Source of the DNA: CAVVUF01 sp963751425
Lineage (GTDB): Bacteria > Chloroflexota > Anaerolineae > Anaerolineales > UBA4823
Assembly (NCBI GenBank): GCA_963751425.1
Contig: CAVVUF010000004.1
Span: forward strand, 62,001 to 126,000
Reading direction: 5' to 3'
Length of the DNA: 64,000 nt
Shown here: positions 48,123-56,083 of the stretch, in pieces
How the letters are laid out: every line of letters begins with the position of its first letter
Numbering within the stretch: position 1 is the stretch's first letter
The notes under the pieces: generated by a model
Databases searched by the model: none
Seen by the model: the letters and a program-made list of their open reading frames with translations, nothing else
What the model was told of the DNA's origin: nothing
Position numbers and translations under genes: made by a program

Positions 48123-49286
48123 ATGAAAAGCTTTCTCCTGGCAACTTACCTGTCTTATAAAGAAATCCAGCGCAACCGGGGACGGTTTTTGCTGGTGGGC
48201 CTGGTGATCGCCTTGATCACGCTGCTGGTGCTGTTCATCGCGGGTTTAGGGGAGGGTTTGGGCAGCGGCAACAAGCAGTATCTCTCCCGGCTGGATGCGG
48301 ACTTGATCGTGTACCGGGCTAAATCTGATTTTGTTATCCCAACCAGCCGTTTGGACCGTTCCACGGTGCGGAAGGTAGAGCGTGTGGAAGGGGTGGATGA
48401 AGCTGGGGGCATCGCCACGGCGAGCACGGCGATCTTGCTGCCGGGGAATGAGGTGCTCAAAACCTCCTTGTTGGGCGTAGAGCTGGGCAAGCCTGGCGAC
48501 CCGCCGGTGGTTGAAGGGAGGCCGATCAGCTCAGACCAGGCGCGCGAGGTGGTGGTGGACCGCAATACCGTCCTGCGGAGCGGTATCCAGGTGGGCGACG
48601 AAATCACGATCCGCTCCTTGCAAGGCACGGAAGATCAGTTTTATACGCTGCAAGTAGTCGGGATCACAAACGGGCAGTCCTATTCGCTGATACCTTCTAT
48701 CTTCACGTCTTTCCAAACCTGGGACAAGGTGCGCCCCAAATCAGCAGCGGAAGTCAACCAGCCAAGCTCTACGGTGAATGTCATTGCGGTGAAGCTCGAT
48801 GACCCGAAGCAGGCTGAGGCTGTTTCCAAGCAGATCGAAGCCGATATTGCAGATGTGGAAGTGGCGACGATTACGAAAGCCATTCAAAATGTGCCAGGGT
48901 ATTCGGCGCAGCAGGGTACGATCAATACCCAGGGCGTGTTCACGCTGCTGATCGGTGTACTGGTTATCGGAGGTTTCTTCCAGATCCAGATCCTGCAGAA
49001 AGTTCCGCAGATCGGCGTGTTAAAAGCGATTGGATCCTCCAACGGGGTGGTGGGAGCGGCGGCTGTCATCCAGATCATGATGATTACAATCTTCGGTGTA
49101 GCGGTGGGCGGCTTGCTCACCTACTTGCTGTCGCTGTTCTTCCCTCCGACGGTGCCGATTGCCTTCAATGGGGTAACCTCGGCGATTGCCGTGGCGGCAT
49201 TGTTGTTGATCGGGCCAATAGGAGGCCTGGTTTCTGTGATCTATGCAGTGCGCATCGAACCTCTTAAAGCGCTGCGGTTAGGGTAG
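48123..49286 (+). CDS. ABC transporter permease (MacB/FtsX-like, DevC type)
   Basis: 387 residues from ATG 48123 (GGAGG upstream). Four transmembrane helices: one near the N-terminus (FLLVGLVIALITLLVLFIAGL), a roughly 230-residue extracytoplasmic domain, then three C-terminal helices starting GVFTLLIGVLVIGGFFQIQIL and KVPQIGVLKAIGSS. This is the type VII/FtsX-MacB architecture used for mechanotransmission or export of lipids, peptides or siderophores. It pairs with the ATPase 9 nt downstream. Confidence 0.87.
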   Translation: MKSFLLATYLSYKEIQRNRGRFLLVGLVIALITLLVLFIAGLGEGLGSGNKQYLSRLDADLIVYRAKSDFVIPTSRLDRSTVRKVERVEGVDEAGGIATASTAILLPGNEVLKTSLLGVELGKPGDPPVVEGRPISSDQAREVVVDRNTVLRSGIQVGDEITIRSLQGTEDQFYTLQVVGITNGQSYSLIPSIFTSFQTWDKVRPKSAAEVNQPSSTVNVIAVKLDDPKQAEAVSKQIEADIADVEVATITKAIQNVPGYSAQQGTINTQGVFTLLIGVLVIGGFFQIQILQKVPQIGVLKAIGSSNGVVGAAAVIQIMMITIFGVAVGGLLTYLLSLFFPPTVPIAFNGVTSAIAVAALLLIGPIGGLVSVIYAVRIEPLKALRLG

Positions 49287-49295
49287 GAGGCGGAG

Positions 49296-50018
49296 ATGAG
49301 TATTGTAGCCCTTGAAGTCAAAAATGTCGTCAAAACTTTCCCCAGCGAGCTGGGGCTGATCTATGCGGTCAATGATGTGTCTTTTGCAGTTGAGCCGGGT
49401 GAATTCGTAGCCCTGGTGGGTCCGAGCGGCTCGGGCAAGACTACCATGCTCTCGATCCTGGCAGCCTTGCTGCAGCCAACCAGCGGGCAGGTGCTGATTG
49501 ATGGCGTGGACCTGGCGCAGATGAACGAGAGGGAGCGCGTGACACTGCGGCGGGAGAAGATTGGCTTTACCTTCCAGGCGAACAACCTGATTACCTATAT
49601 GAATGCGCGCGAGAATGTGGAATTCATGCTGCGGCTAAACCAAAAGCTCGACCGGTTAGGGAAGGTGCGCACGGAGGAGCTCCTGGCCCGGCTGGGGCTT
49701 AGCGACCGCCTGGGCAACCTGCCCTCACAGATGTCTGGCGGACAGCAGCAGCGCGTGGCGATTGCGCGGGCGTTGATCCATAACCCGACCCTGGTGCTGG
49801 CAGACGAGCCGACTGCCAGCCTGGATACTGAGCGGGCCTTCCAGGTGGTGCAGACCTTTGCGGCACTGATCCATGAAAACAAGCGCGCAGGGATTATGGT
49901 GACGCATGACCTGCGGATGTGCAAGTATGTGGACCGGGTCTTGCAGATGCAAGATGGCAAGCTGGTGAAAACCTATGAAGCACAGGAGGAGATCCAGGCG
50001 CTGGCGCGCGGGGAGTGA
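49296..50018 (+). CDS. ABC transporter ATP-binding protein (LolD/MacB/DevA type)
   Basis: 240 residues; AGGAGG before the ATG. Walker A GPSGSGKTT at 42-50, Q-loop FTFQANNLITYMN, signature MSGGQQQRVAIARAL, Walker B LVLADEPTASLD and H-loop VTHDLRMCKYVD. It is the nucleotide-binding partner of the FtsX/MacB-like permease. The peroxiredoxin-like gene in the same operon hints at a role in envelope redox or stress export, but this is inference. Confidence 0.93.
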   Translation: MSIVALEVKNVVKTFPSELGLIYAVNDVSFAVEPGEFVALVGPSGSGKTTMLSILAALLQPTSGQVLIDGVDLAQMNERERVTLRREKIGFTFQANNLITYMNARENVEFMLRLNQKLDRLGKVRTEELLARLGLSDRLGNLPSQMSGGQQQRVAIARALIHNPTLVLADEPTASLDTERAFQVVQTFAALIHENKRAGIMVTHDLRMCKYVDRVLQMQDGKLVKTYEAQEEIQALARGE

Positions 50019-50061
50019 GCGTTTGGGTTTCGTGTGGGGGTAGGATTTTGCAGCCTGAAAA

Positions 50062-50125
50062 GATGCAAATGAATTGCATCCTGATACGGCAGCAATTTTA
50101 TCGCTGAAACATGCTAAAGCATGTT
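50062..50125. repeat. Two short perfect inverted repeats between ABC operon and LmbE-like gene
   Basis: GATGCAA-ATGAA-TTGCATC (50062-50080) and AACATGCT-AA-AGCATGTT (50108-50125). Either could act as a hairpin terminator without a T-run or as a regulator site for the gene at 50173. Confidence 0.45.
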
Positions 50126-50172
50126 CGGCAGGATAGAATCGAGACATTATCTTAGGTGAGAAGGTTGTCTTG

Positions 50173-51021
50173 ATGGAGAAAACACCGATCCAGGAAATTA
50201 TTCCCGAAGCGAATATCGTGGTGTTTGCACCACATTACGACGATTTTCTGCTGGGGATCGGCGGTTATGTGCTGGAATTAAAGGCTCAGAACCGGCTGCC
50301 CTCGAAAATATTTCACGTGCTGTTGATTTTCTCGCGCAGCAATTACCAGGCGCACAGTGGAGCGGCAAACTTCGATACCAGCCTGGAGCGGGTGAAGTAC
50401 GCAACTGGGAAGCGGCTGCTGGAGGATCTGGAGTGCCTGGATGAGCTGCTGGGAGAGCATCAATACCGGTATGAGCTTTTAGGCGAGCGGGAGTGTTTCC
50501 TGCGTGCAAAAGCGATGGCGGACAGCGAAATGGAGTTCCCGCACGGGATGTACGAGGATTTCTCGGAGCAGGACACAGAGATCTTCGAGCGCCTGAAGGT
50601 ATGTGTGCGCGGGTGGGCGGCGCAAGAAGACACAGCGCTGGTTTTTCCGCTGGCGATCAAGGAGCACATCGATCACTTCATCACGCGCGAAGCCGGGATC
50701 GTGGTGGCGGAAGAGCTGGGAAGCCAGGCGAAGGCCAGCTTCTATTTTCAGGAAGATAAGCCTTACGCGGGCATCCAGACCGCCGAGGAAGCGGAGAGGA
50801 TCGAAGAATTTGTATACATCCACCGTTTGCAGCCTCGCGTTTTCCCTTACCATCCCGAAAGGGTTGTCGAGCTGGCTTTCAAACACTATCCCAGCCAGGT
50901 GGAGGAGGTCTACCGCAAGGGGGTGATGGATCGGGCAGAGCAGCTCAGGTCGCTGTATGGAATGGAAACACCCTGCGATCGGATGTTTGTATATCCAAAA
51001 GAAGCCGCGAATTTACGCTAA
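50173..51021 (+). CDS. PIG-L/LmbE-like deacetylase family protein
   Basis: 282 residues from ATG 50173; an in-frame TTG lies 3 nt earlier. The metal-binding start VVFAPHYDDFLLGIGGYV is the PHxDD motif of LmbE/PIG-L enzymes, and KEHIDHFITREAG (near residue 170) carries the later metal His. The family removes acetyl groups from GlcNAc-containing substrates (mycothiol, bacillithiol, GPI precursors). The middle (SRSNYQAHSGAANFDTSLER) differs from the usual short loop. It could act on a sugar derivative linked to the nearby catabolic genes. Confidence 0.8.
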   Translation: MEKTPIQEIIPEANIVVFAPHYDDFLLGIGGYVLELKAQNRLPSKIFHVLLIFSRSNYQAHSGAANFDTSLERVKYATGKRLLEDLECLDELLGEHQYRYELLGERECFLRAKAMADSEMEFPHGMYEDFSEQDTEIFERLKVCVRGWAAQEDTALVFPLAIKEHIDHFITREAGIVVAEELGSQAKASFYFQEDKPYAGIQTAEEAERIEEFVYIHRLQPRVFPYHPERVVELAFKHYPSQVEEVYRKGVMDRAEQLRSLYGMETPCDRMFVYPKEAANLR

Positions 51022-51027
51022 TCGACG

Positions 51028-51972
51028 TTAAAGGAAGTGCGGCAGCACTTCGCTGCCCAACAGATCCAACCCTTCGAGGTCGTGGAGACCAAACCACTCG
51101 AGCATAATTTCTTCTGCTCCGTTTTCTGCATAGGCGGACAGCCCATCGACAATTTGCTGCGGCGAGCCGATGATGCCCTTCAGGTCATAGAGCCAGGCTT
51201 TGATCTCTTCGGCAGAGGCATCGCTGAAAGGCGCGGCGTACTTTTGGATCATGGAAATATGGCGCTGAATATCCTGCTCGGTACGCTGGCAGAGCACAGG
51301 GACCATCATGGTGCGTTTGACATCCTCCGGCTGCTTGCCCGCCTCCACGATCAACCTGTCAAGGCGGCTGTTCAGCTCTTTGAAGGCAAGCGGCTCTGCC
51401 ACCTGGCAGTTCCAGATATCAGCGTAGCGGGCGACGAGCGGCAGGGTGCGGGTGGGGCCGTTGCCGCCGACCATGATACGCACAGGGGATTGAGGAACCA
51501 GGAAAGCATCCTGCAATTGGAAGAATTTGCCGTCAAAGCTCACCGGTTTAGGGCTGTGGACCAGACCGGTGATGACCTGGAGGCCTTCCTCGAGGCGATC
51601 GAGGCGGGTCTTCTTGTCGCCTAATTGGAAGCCGAACATGGTATGTTCTTCAGTGTGCCAACCGGCGCCCAATCCCAGGATCATGCGCCCAGCACTGAGC
51701 TCGTTGAGCGACATGGCCTGGCGGGCCAGCATGGCGGGGTGGTGGAAGGAGAGCGGCGAGACCAGCGAGCCAAAGTGCAAGCGTTGGCTGTGCTCTGCCA
51801 GGTAGGTCAGCGAGGTGATGAGCTCCAGTGAATCGGTGCCGGGTTTGCCGATCATGAAATGGTCGGAGCGGTAGAGGCCGGCAAAACCCATTTTTTCAAT
51901 CTTTTCGATTAACTGCTTCCAAAGAGACCAACTCAAGCCGAACATGGCTTCGATCGTGACTGAAATTTCCAT
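51028..51972 (-). CDS. LLM-class flavin- or F420-dependent oxidoreductase
   Basis: 314 residues. Luciferase-like (beta/alpha)8 pattern: GFAGLYRSDHFMIG, RLHFGSLVSPLSFHHPAMLARQA, SAGRMILGLGAGWHTEEHTMFGF and RIMVGGNGPTRTLPLVARYAD. Members use FMN or F420 to oxidise or reduce diverse substrates; the cofactor cannot be decided from these motifs alone. It is convergent with the LmbE-like gene, and a composite 9-nt repeat lies just upstream. Confidence 0.87.
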   Translation of the reverse strand: MEISVTIEAMFGLSWSLWKQLIEKIEKMGFAGLYRSDHFMIGKPGTDSLELITSLTYLAEHSQRLHFGSLVSPLSFHHPAMLARQAMSLNELSAGRMILGLGAGWHTEEHTMFGFQLGDKKTRLDRLEEGLQVITGLVHSPKPVSFDGKFFQLQDAFLVPQSPVRIMVGGNGPTRTLPLVARYADIWNCQVAEPLAFKELNSRLDRLIVEAGKQPEDVKRTMMVPVLCQRTEQDIQRHISMIQKYAAPFSDASAEEIKAWLYDLKGIIGSPQQIVDGLSAYAENGAEEIMLEWFGLHDLEGLDLLGSEVLPHFL

Positions 51973-52000
51973 TGGTTTATCTCCTATAAATTCTGATAAA

Positions 52001-52056
52001 GCTCACGGATTAAAAAAATAAGGACACGGAAAAAGCGGAAAGAAGGAAAAATCAGA
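52001..52056 (+). repeat. Composite ~9-nt periodic repeat (CACGGAT then ACACGGAA type)
   Basis: GCTCACGGAT, then GGACACGGAAA, AAGCGGAAAG, AAGGAAAAATCAG. The inverted motif TCTGTGTCCATC occurs at 52098-52109. It lies between the LLM gene start and the dehydratase end. Confidence 0.65.
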
Positions 52057-52132
52057 TTTTTGTTGTTCAGTCCGTTTTTCTTCTCACCATAGATTTTCTG
52101 TGTCCATCATTTCATATTTTTTACCAGGCAGG

Positions 52133-54110
52133 TTATTTGCCTGCTTTAAGCGCCTGGATGATCTTTTCGACATCATAGACGGCGCCGCCCCAGGTGCCGC
52201 CGCCCACTTCCTGCAGGGCAGCCCACAAGCGGGTATCGGCGGGCAGCTCGGAACGGGGTTTGAGATGCGGGTGAGGTGGGCGCTGCTGGAGGAGCGCCTG
52301 GGCCTCTGGAGGGGTAAGCTCTTGCTCGGTAGTGCCCACCAGGTCCACGCTCCCTTCCAGCTTGGCTTGATCAATGATGATCTCGATCAGGTCACCGTCA
52401 CGCAGCCTGCCGATTGGGCCGCCCGCCAGGGCTTCGGGTCCGATGTGACCAATGCAGGCCCCGGTGGAGACACCCGAAAAGCGCGCATCGGTGAGCAGGG
52501 GGATGTGCTTACCCCAGGGCAGGTGCTTAAGGGCGGCGGTAAGCTGGTAGGTCTCTTCCATGCCGGAGCCCAGCGGTCCGCCGCCGATATAGACCAGCAC
52601 GTCACCGGGCTGGAGGGGCTGGTCGCCAAGCCCTTTGATGAGGCGGATAGCGGCGTTTTCGGTGGTACAGACGCGGGCGCGGCCGCGGTGGCGGTAGACC
52701 TGGTCTGCACCGACGACAGAGGGATCGATGGCGGTGGCTTTGACGACCGAGCCTTGCGGGGCCAGGTTGCCAACCGGGAAGACCAGCGTGCTGGTGAGGC
52801 CCATTTTCCTGGCTGCCGCGGGGGTCAGGATGACCTGGTCTGGATCGATGCCATCCCGCTCGCGCAAGACCTGGCGGCCTGCCTGGCGGGTCGGGCTGGC
52901 CTCCCAGGCATCCAGCAGCGCAGAGAGCTTCTCGCCGCTGACGGTGAGAACCTCCGTGTTGAGCAGCCCCAATTGGCGCAGGTGCAGCATCACTTCAGGA
53001 ACGCCGCCAGCCATGTAGACATGCACGGTGGCATAGCCGCGCGGCCCGTTGGGGAGCACATCTACCAGGCGCGGGGCAGACCGGTTGACCCTGATCCAAT
53101 CTTCCACTGTCGGGCGCGGCAGACCGGCGGCATGGGCAATAGCGGGGATGTGCAGCAGCAGGTTGGTCGAGCCGCCGAAGGCAGCGTGCACCAGCATGGC
53201 ATTCTCGATCGAAGCTCCGGTGAGGATGTGCGCCAGGGTCAGGTTTGCTGCATGAAGACGCAGCAAAGCCAGCGCCGAGCGGCGCGCCAGCTCGAACCAA
53301 ACCGGCTCTCCGGAGGGGGAAAGGGCGCTGTGGGGCAGCGCCAGGCCCAAGGCTTCTGAGACTACCTGCGAGGTGGCGGCGGTGCCGAGGAACTGGCAGC
53401 CTCCGCCGCTGGAGCCGCAGGCGCGCGCGCCCATCTCGGCGGCGTATTCCAGGTCGATTAACCCGTGCGCATAACGGGCACCGATCGACTGCACCTTTCC
53501 GCAGTCTTCGGCGTCTTCGGCAGGCAAGGTCACCCCGCCGGGGACGATCACGCAGGGCAGATCCTTACTGCCAGCCAGCGCCATCATCATGGCAGGGAGG
53601 CCTTTGTCGCAAGAGGCGATGCCCAGCACACCCTGGCGGGTGGGCAGCGAGCGGATCTGGCGGCGGATCACAATGGCGGCGTCGTTGCGGTAAGCCAGGC
53701 TGTCGAGCATGGCGGGGGTGCCCATCGAGCGGCCATCGCAGGGGTCAGCAACAATACGCGGCGAAGGGCAGGGCGCCCTGCTCGCGCAAAGTTTGGGCGG
53801 CCTCTTTGACCAGCAGCCCCAGCTCCCAGTGCCCGGTATGGTAGCCGAGAGCCAGCGGGGTGCCATCTTCGGCACGCAGCCCGCCGAGGGTGCTGAGGAT
53901 CAGGTAGTTGGGACGGTTGAGGTCGGAAGGGTCCCAGCCCATGCCGGCGTTCTGTGTCCAGCCAAAGAGGTCGCCGGAGGGGGAATTCAGGAGCAGGTCG
54001 TCGGTGAGGGGCAGCTGGCCCTCGGGGCCGCGGGCGGAGGTGCGGCTGGCGGACAGTGCATCAGAGGAACCAAGGAGGTTGGAAAAATCAGGAGAGGAAG
54101 AGGAAGTCAT
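52133..54110 (-). CDS. yjhG: YjhG/YagF-type D-xylonate dehydratase (IlvD/Edd family; frameshifted)
   Basis: About 658 residues after removing one extra base near 53753, matching E. coli YjhG (655). From ATG 54110 the N-terminal part reads LFGWTQNAGMGWDPSDLNRP and GTPLALGYHTGHWELGLLVKE, ends FAAY, then resumes in the next frame as VADPCDGRSMGTPAML. Fe-S/substrate motifs: SCDKGLPAMMMALAG, GGGCQFLGTAATSQVVSEAL, and DARFSGVSTGACIGHIGPEAL. It dehydrates a sugar acid such as D-xylonate to its 2-keto-3-deoxy derivative. Its first ~35 codons and upstream DNA are duplicated at 55754-56028. Confidence 0.88.
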
Positions 54111-54144
54111 AAAGAGCCTTTCGGGAAGCTATTGACGGTGAGGG

Positions 54145-54257
54145 TTGGAAGAAAAATTGGATATATGAATTTTGATAATAACTGCATCCTACATTAAGTT
54201 CTTAAATAAATCAACCGGGAATTTTATAAAACTTTTTTGTCTTTTGGGTGTATAACA
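54145..54257. repeat. Direct repeat copy A, upstream region of yjhG-type gene
   Basis: Nearly identical to 55914-56028, with only a few differences (for example AAGTTCTTAAAT against AAGTTATTAAAT). It contains the dehydratase promoter region and an AT-rich near-palindrome, GAATTTTATAAAACTT. Confidence 0.9.
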
Positions 54258-54410
54258 TGGTATACCGATGGTCATTCAATTACGATAACAAACCTTTTGG
54301 TCATCATGTTTTTTTTTCAACGGTTATTTACCCCTAATTCACATGATATACTGCAAAGATGCCGTATATTTAAGGGTTAGCCGCAATCATCCAAAATCGA
54401 AAGGCGACTT

Positions 54411-54800
54411 ATGACGAAGACACATCAAGAATTTTTGACAGAATTTGATGATGAACGAAAGCAACTCGTTGAAGCGTTACTTAAAGCCATAACCGAAGCG
54501 TGTCCCACTCTAACCGAAACTATCAAGTGGAACGCACCAACCTTTTATTATAACGGCAAAGATCGTATGACAATTATGCTTAACAAAAAAGACAGGGTTG
54601 GGCTTATCCTTCACACTGGCGCAAAACCGAAAGAAGACAAAAAAGCACCACACTTGTACACAGATGATACAGAACTGCTTGAGTGGAACTCTAATATCCG
54701 TGCCACAATTTCCTTTTCTGACCTTACCGATTTTTTATCCAAAAGAAATCTTTTCAATAAAGCCGTAAAGCGTTGGATTGAAGAGACAAAAGATCTCTAA
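54411..54800 (+). CDS. DUF1801 domain protein
   Basis: 129 residues. Typical DUF1801/YdhG-like pattern: KQLVEALLKAITEACPTLTETIKWNAPTFYYNGKDRMTIMLNKKDRV and LHTGAKPKEDKKAPHL, ending in a helix with NKAVKRWIEETK. The family function is unknown. The gene is AT-rich (codons such as AAA, GAA, TTT dominate) compared with GC-rich neighbours on both sides, pointing to recent acquisition. The start has no strong ribosome site. It lies in the segment bracketed by the dehydratase-upstream direct repeats. Confidence 0.85.
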   Translation: MTKTHQEFLTEFDDERKQLVEALLKAITEACPTLTETIKWNAPTFYYNGKDRMTIMLNKKDRVGLILHTGAKPKEDKKAPHLYTDDTELLEWNSNIRATISFSDLTDFLSKRNLFNKAVKRWIEETKDL

Positions 54801-55032
54801 CTCCAAAACATGCGAATTCTTAAATGCAAAGCGTAGTAAAGTAACAATGTTTTTTCACATGTCAGAGTAATGTGGATAAATGCCAGTCATCGTGCCGTAC
54901 AATGAGTTGGATATTCTGCGGCATTTTTAAGCAATTATTGGCTTCACGTTTTCTCTACTTCCAAGCATTGTCCCTGCCAACCCCGCCTTCAGTAAAGCTA
55001 GCCGTTGGACGGTAGAAAGAAAAGACAAGGTG
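54801..55032. other. Intercassette region with attC R'-like core GTTGGAC (55014-55020)
   Basis: GTTGGAC fits the integron core GTTRRRY and lies 12 nt before the nitroreductase ATG, inside AAAGCTAGCCGTTGGACGG, a common attC ending. A possible weak partner GTACAAT is at 54897, but pairing between the two is poor. No other gene is seen. Confidence 0.35.
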
Positions 55033-55617
55033 ATGATTACAGAGTTGTTGAGAAACCGTTTCAGTGTCCGCAAGTTTCAAGACAAGCCTGTTCCCGATGA
55101 GGTCCTACAAGATATGTTGGAGGCCGGACGCCTATCTCCCTCTGGTGGGAACGAGCAGCCCTGGGCTTTTGGCGTTATTACCGACCCTAACTTGATCGCC
55201 CAGATCGCAGAGATGGCGTACCAACAGAAATGGATTGCGAAAGCCCCGCTCTTGATTGTACTCTGCACGGTTGGTGTGGGTGATGAGCGGGGTGGGCGTG
55301 ACATCCAGAAGCAACGATTTCCTGAATACACAGAGGCTATTGAGAAGATGGATCAGGATCTATACTGGGCATTAAACCAGGAGGAGCATCAAACCAAGAT
55401 AGCGGGAACCCATATGGCATTGGTTGCGTTAGAACACGGTGTTGGTTCCTGTTGGGTTTCGCGGTTTGACGTGAAGCGGGTAGCTAAACTGTTGAACTTG
55501 CCCGGGGGTACCATGCCTTGTGAGATTCTGGTCCTGGGCTACCCTGATGAGGAGCGAAAGTTAACCAAGAAGAAGGAATTGGATGAAGTTGTCTTTTACA
55601 ACACCTTTGAATGGTAG
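55033..55617 (+). CDS. Nitroreductase-family FMN protein
   Basis: 194 residues from ATG 55033 (an in-frame GTG sits 3 nt earlier). Nitroreductase fold: RNRFSVRKFQDKPVPDEVLQDMLEAGRLSPSGGNEQPWAFGV (FMN-binding RxSxRxF), GTHMALVALEHGVGSCWVSRFD, and VLGYPDEE. It reduces nitroaromatics, quinones or flavins with NAD(P)H; the physiological substrate is unknown. It is a single short gene with no promoter of its own between two attC-like core sites, the layout of an integron gene cassette. Confidence 0.9.
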   Translation: MITELLRNRFSVRKFQDKPVPDEVLQDMLEAGRLSPSGGNEQPWAFGVITDPNLIAQIAEMAYQQKWIAKAPLLIVLCTVGVGDERGGRDIQKQRFPEYTEAIEKMDQDLYWALNQEEHQTKIAGTHMALVALEHGVGSCWVSRFDVKRVAKLLNLPGGTMPCEILVLGYPDEERKLTKKKELDEVVFYNTFEW

Positions 55618-55651
55618 CGTTTAGCCCAAGAGCAACAATCCAGGGACTGCC

Positions 55652-55723
55652 GTCCAATAAGTCGCTGGAGCCGACCCACAAATCGAGGATCGCTTTCCTG
55701 CCGGTCTTAGGATCGAGTTAGGC
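55652..55723 (+). other. attC-like recombination site (putative, 72 nt)
   Basis: Starts GTCCAAT-AAGTCGCTGGAGCCGACC (R''/L''-like) and ends GTTAGGC (R', fits GTTRRRY). The inner TCG/CGA and GACC/GGTC pairs can fold against each other. R'' deviates from RYYYAAC in its last base. A second half-site GGCTAACAATGTGTGCTCG starts at 55774. It follows the nitroreductase stop as expected for a cassette. Confidence 0.4.
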
Positions 55724-55753
55724 AACGGGAAATTCTTCAAATAACACACGATC

Positions 55754-55879
55754 TCATGATGGGGAAAAAGGCAGGCTAACAATGTGTGCTCGCAGACGGC
55801 GGTGTACGTTGCGGCTAGCGGAGAGCGCCTCTGAATAACCGAGGAGGTCCGAGAGATCAGGAATGGATGAGAAAGTCAT
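55754..55879 (-). pseudogene. Remnant copy of yjhG-type gene 5' end
   Basis: From ATG 55879 the frame reads MTFSSIPDLSDLLGYSEALSASR, aligned with MTSSSSPDFSNLLGSSDALSASR of the intact gene at 54110. Homology then fades and a stop follows. The upstream sequence is also duplicated (55914-56028). The join to an attC-like half-site near 55774-55800 marks where the copy was truncated. Confidence 0.85.
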
Positions 55880-55913
55880 AGGATGCCTTTCGGGAAACGG
55901 TTGGGGGCGAGGA

Positions 55914-56028
55914 TTGGAAGAAAAAACTGGATATATGAATTTTGATAATAACTGCATCCTACATTAAGTTATTAAATAAATCAACCGGGAATTTTATAAA
56001 ACTTTTTTGTCTTTTGGGTGTATAACAG
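55914..56028. repeat. Direct repeat copy B, upstream region of yjhG-type gene
   Basis: Same orientation as copy A (54145-54257) and about 1.77 kb away. The two copies bracket the DUF1801 and nitroreductase genes. Confidence 0.9.
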
Positions 56029-56083
56029 CATTATCTATGGAAAGACCAGAAAATAAGCCGTGGTCCATTTTTCGGAGGGCAAT

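Noticed and set aside
52100..53359. 419-codon plus frame opposite the yjhG-type dehydratase
   Set aside because: Shadow; the minus-strand protein matches its family over the whole length.
54897..55020. Full-length attC for the DUF1801 gene (R'' at 54897)
   Set aside because: The R'-like end is good, but the proposed R'' (GTACAAT) and inner arms do not pair convincingly; only the 55014 core is kept as suggestive.
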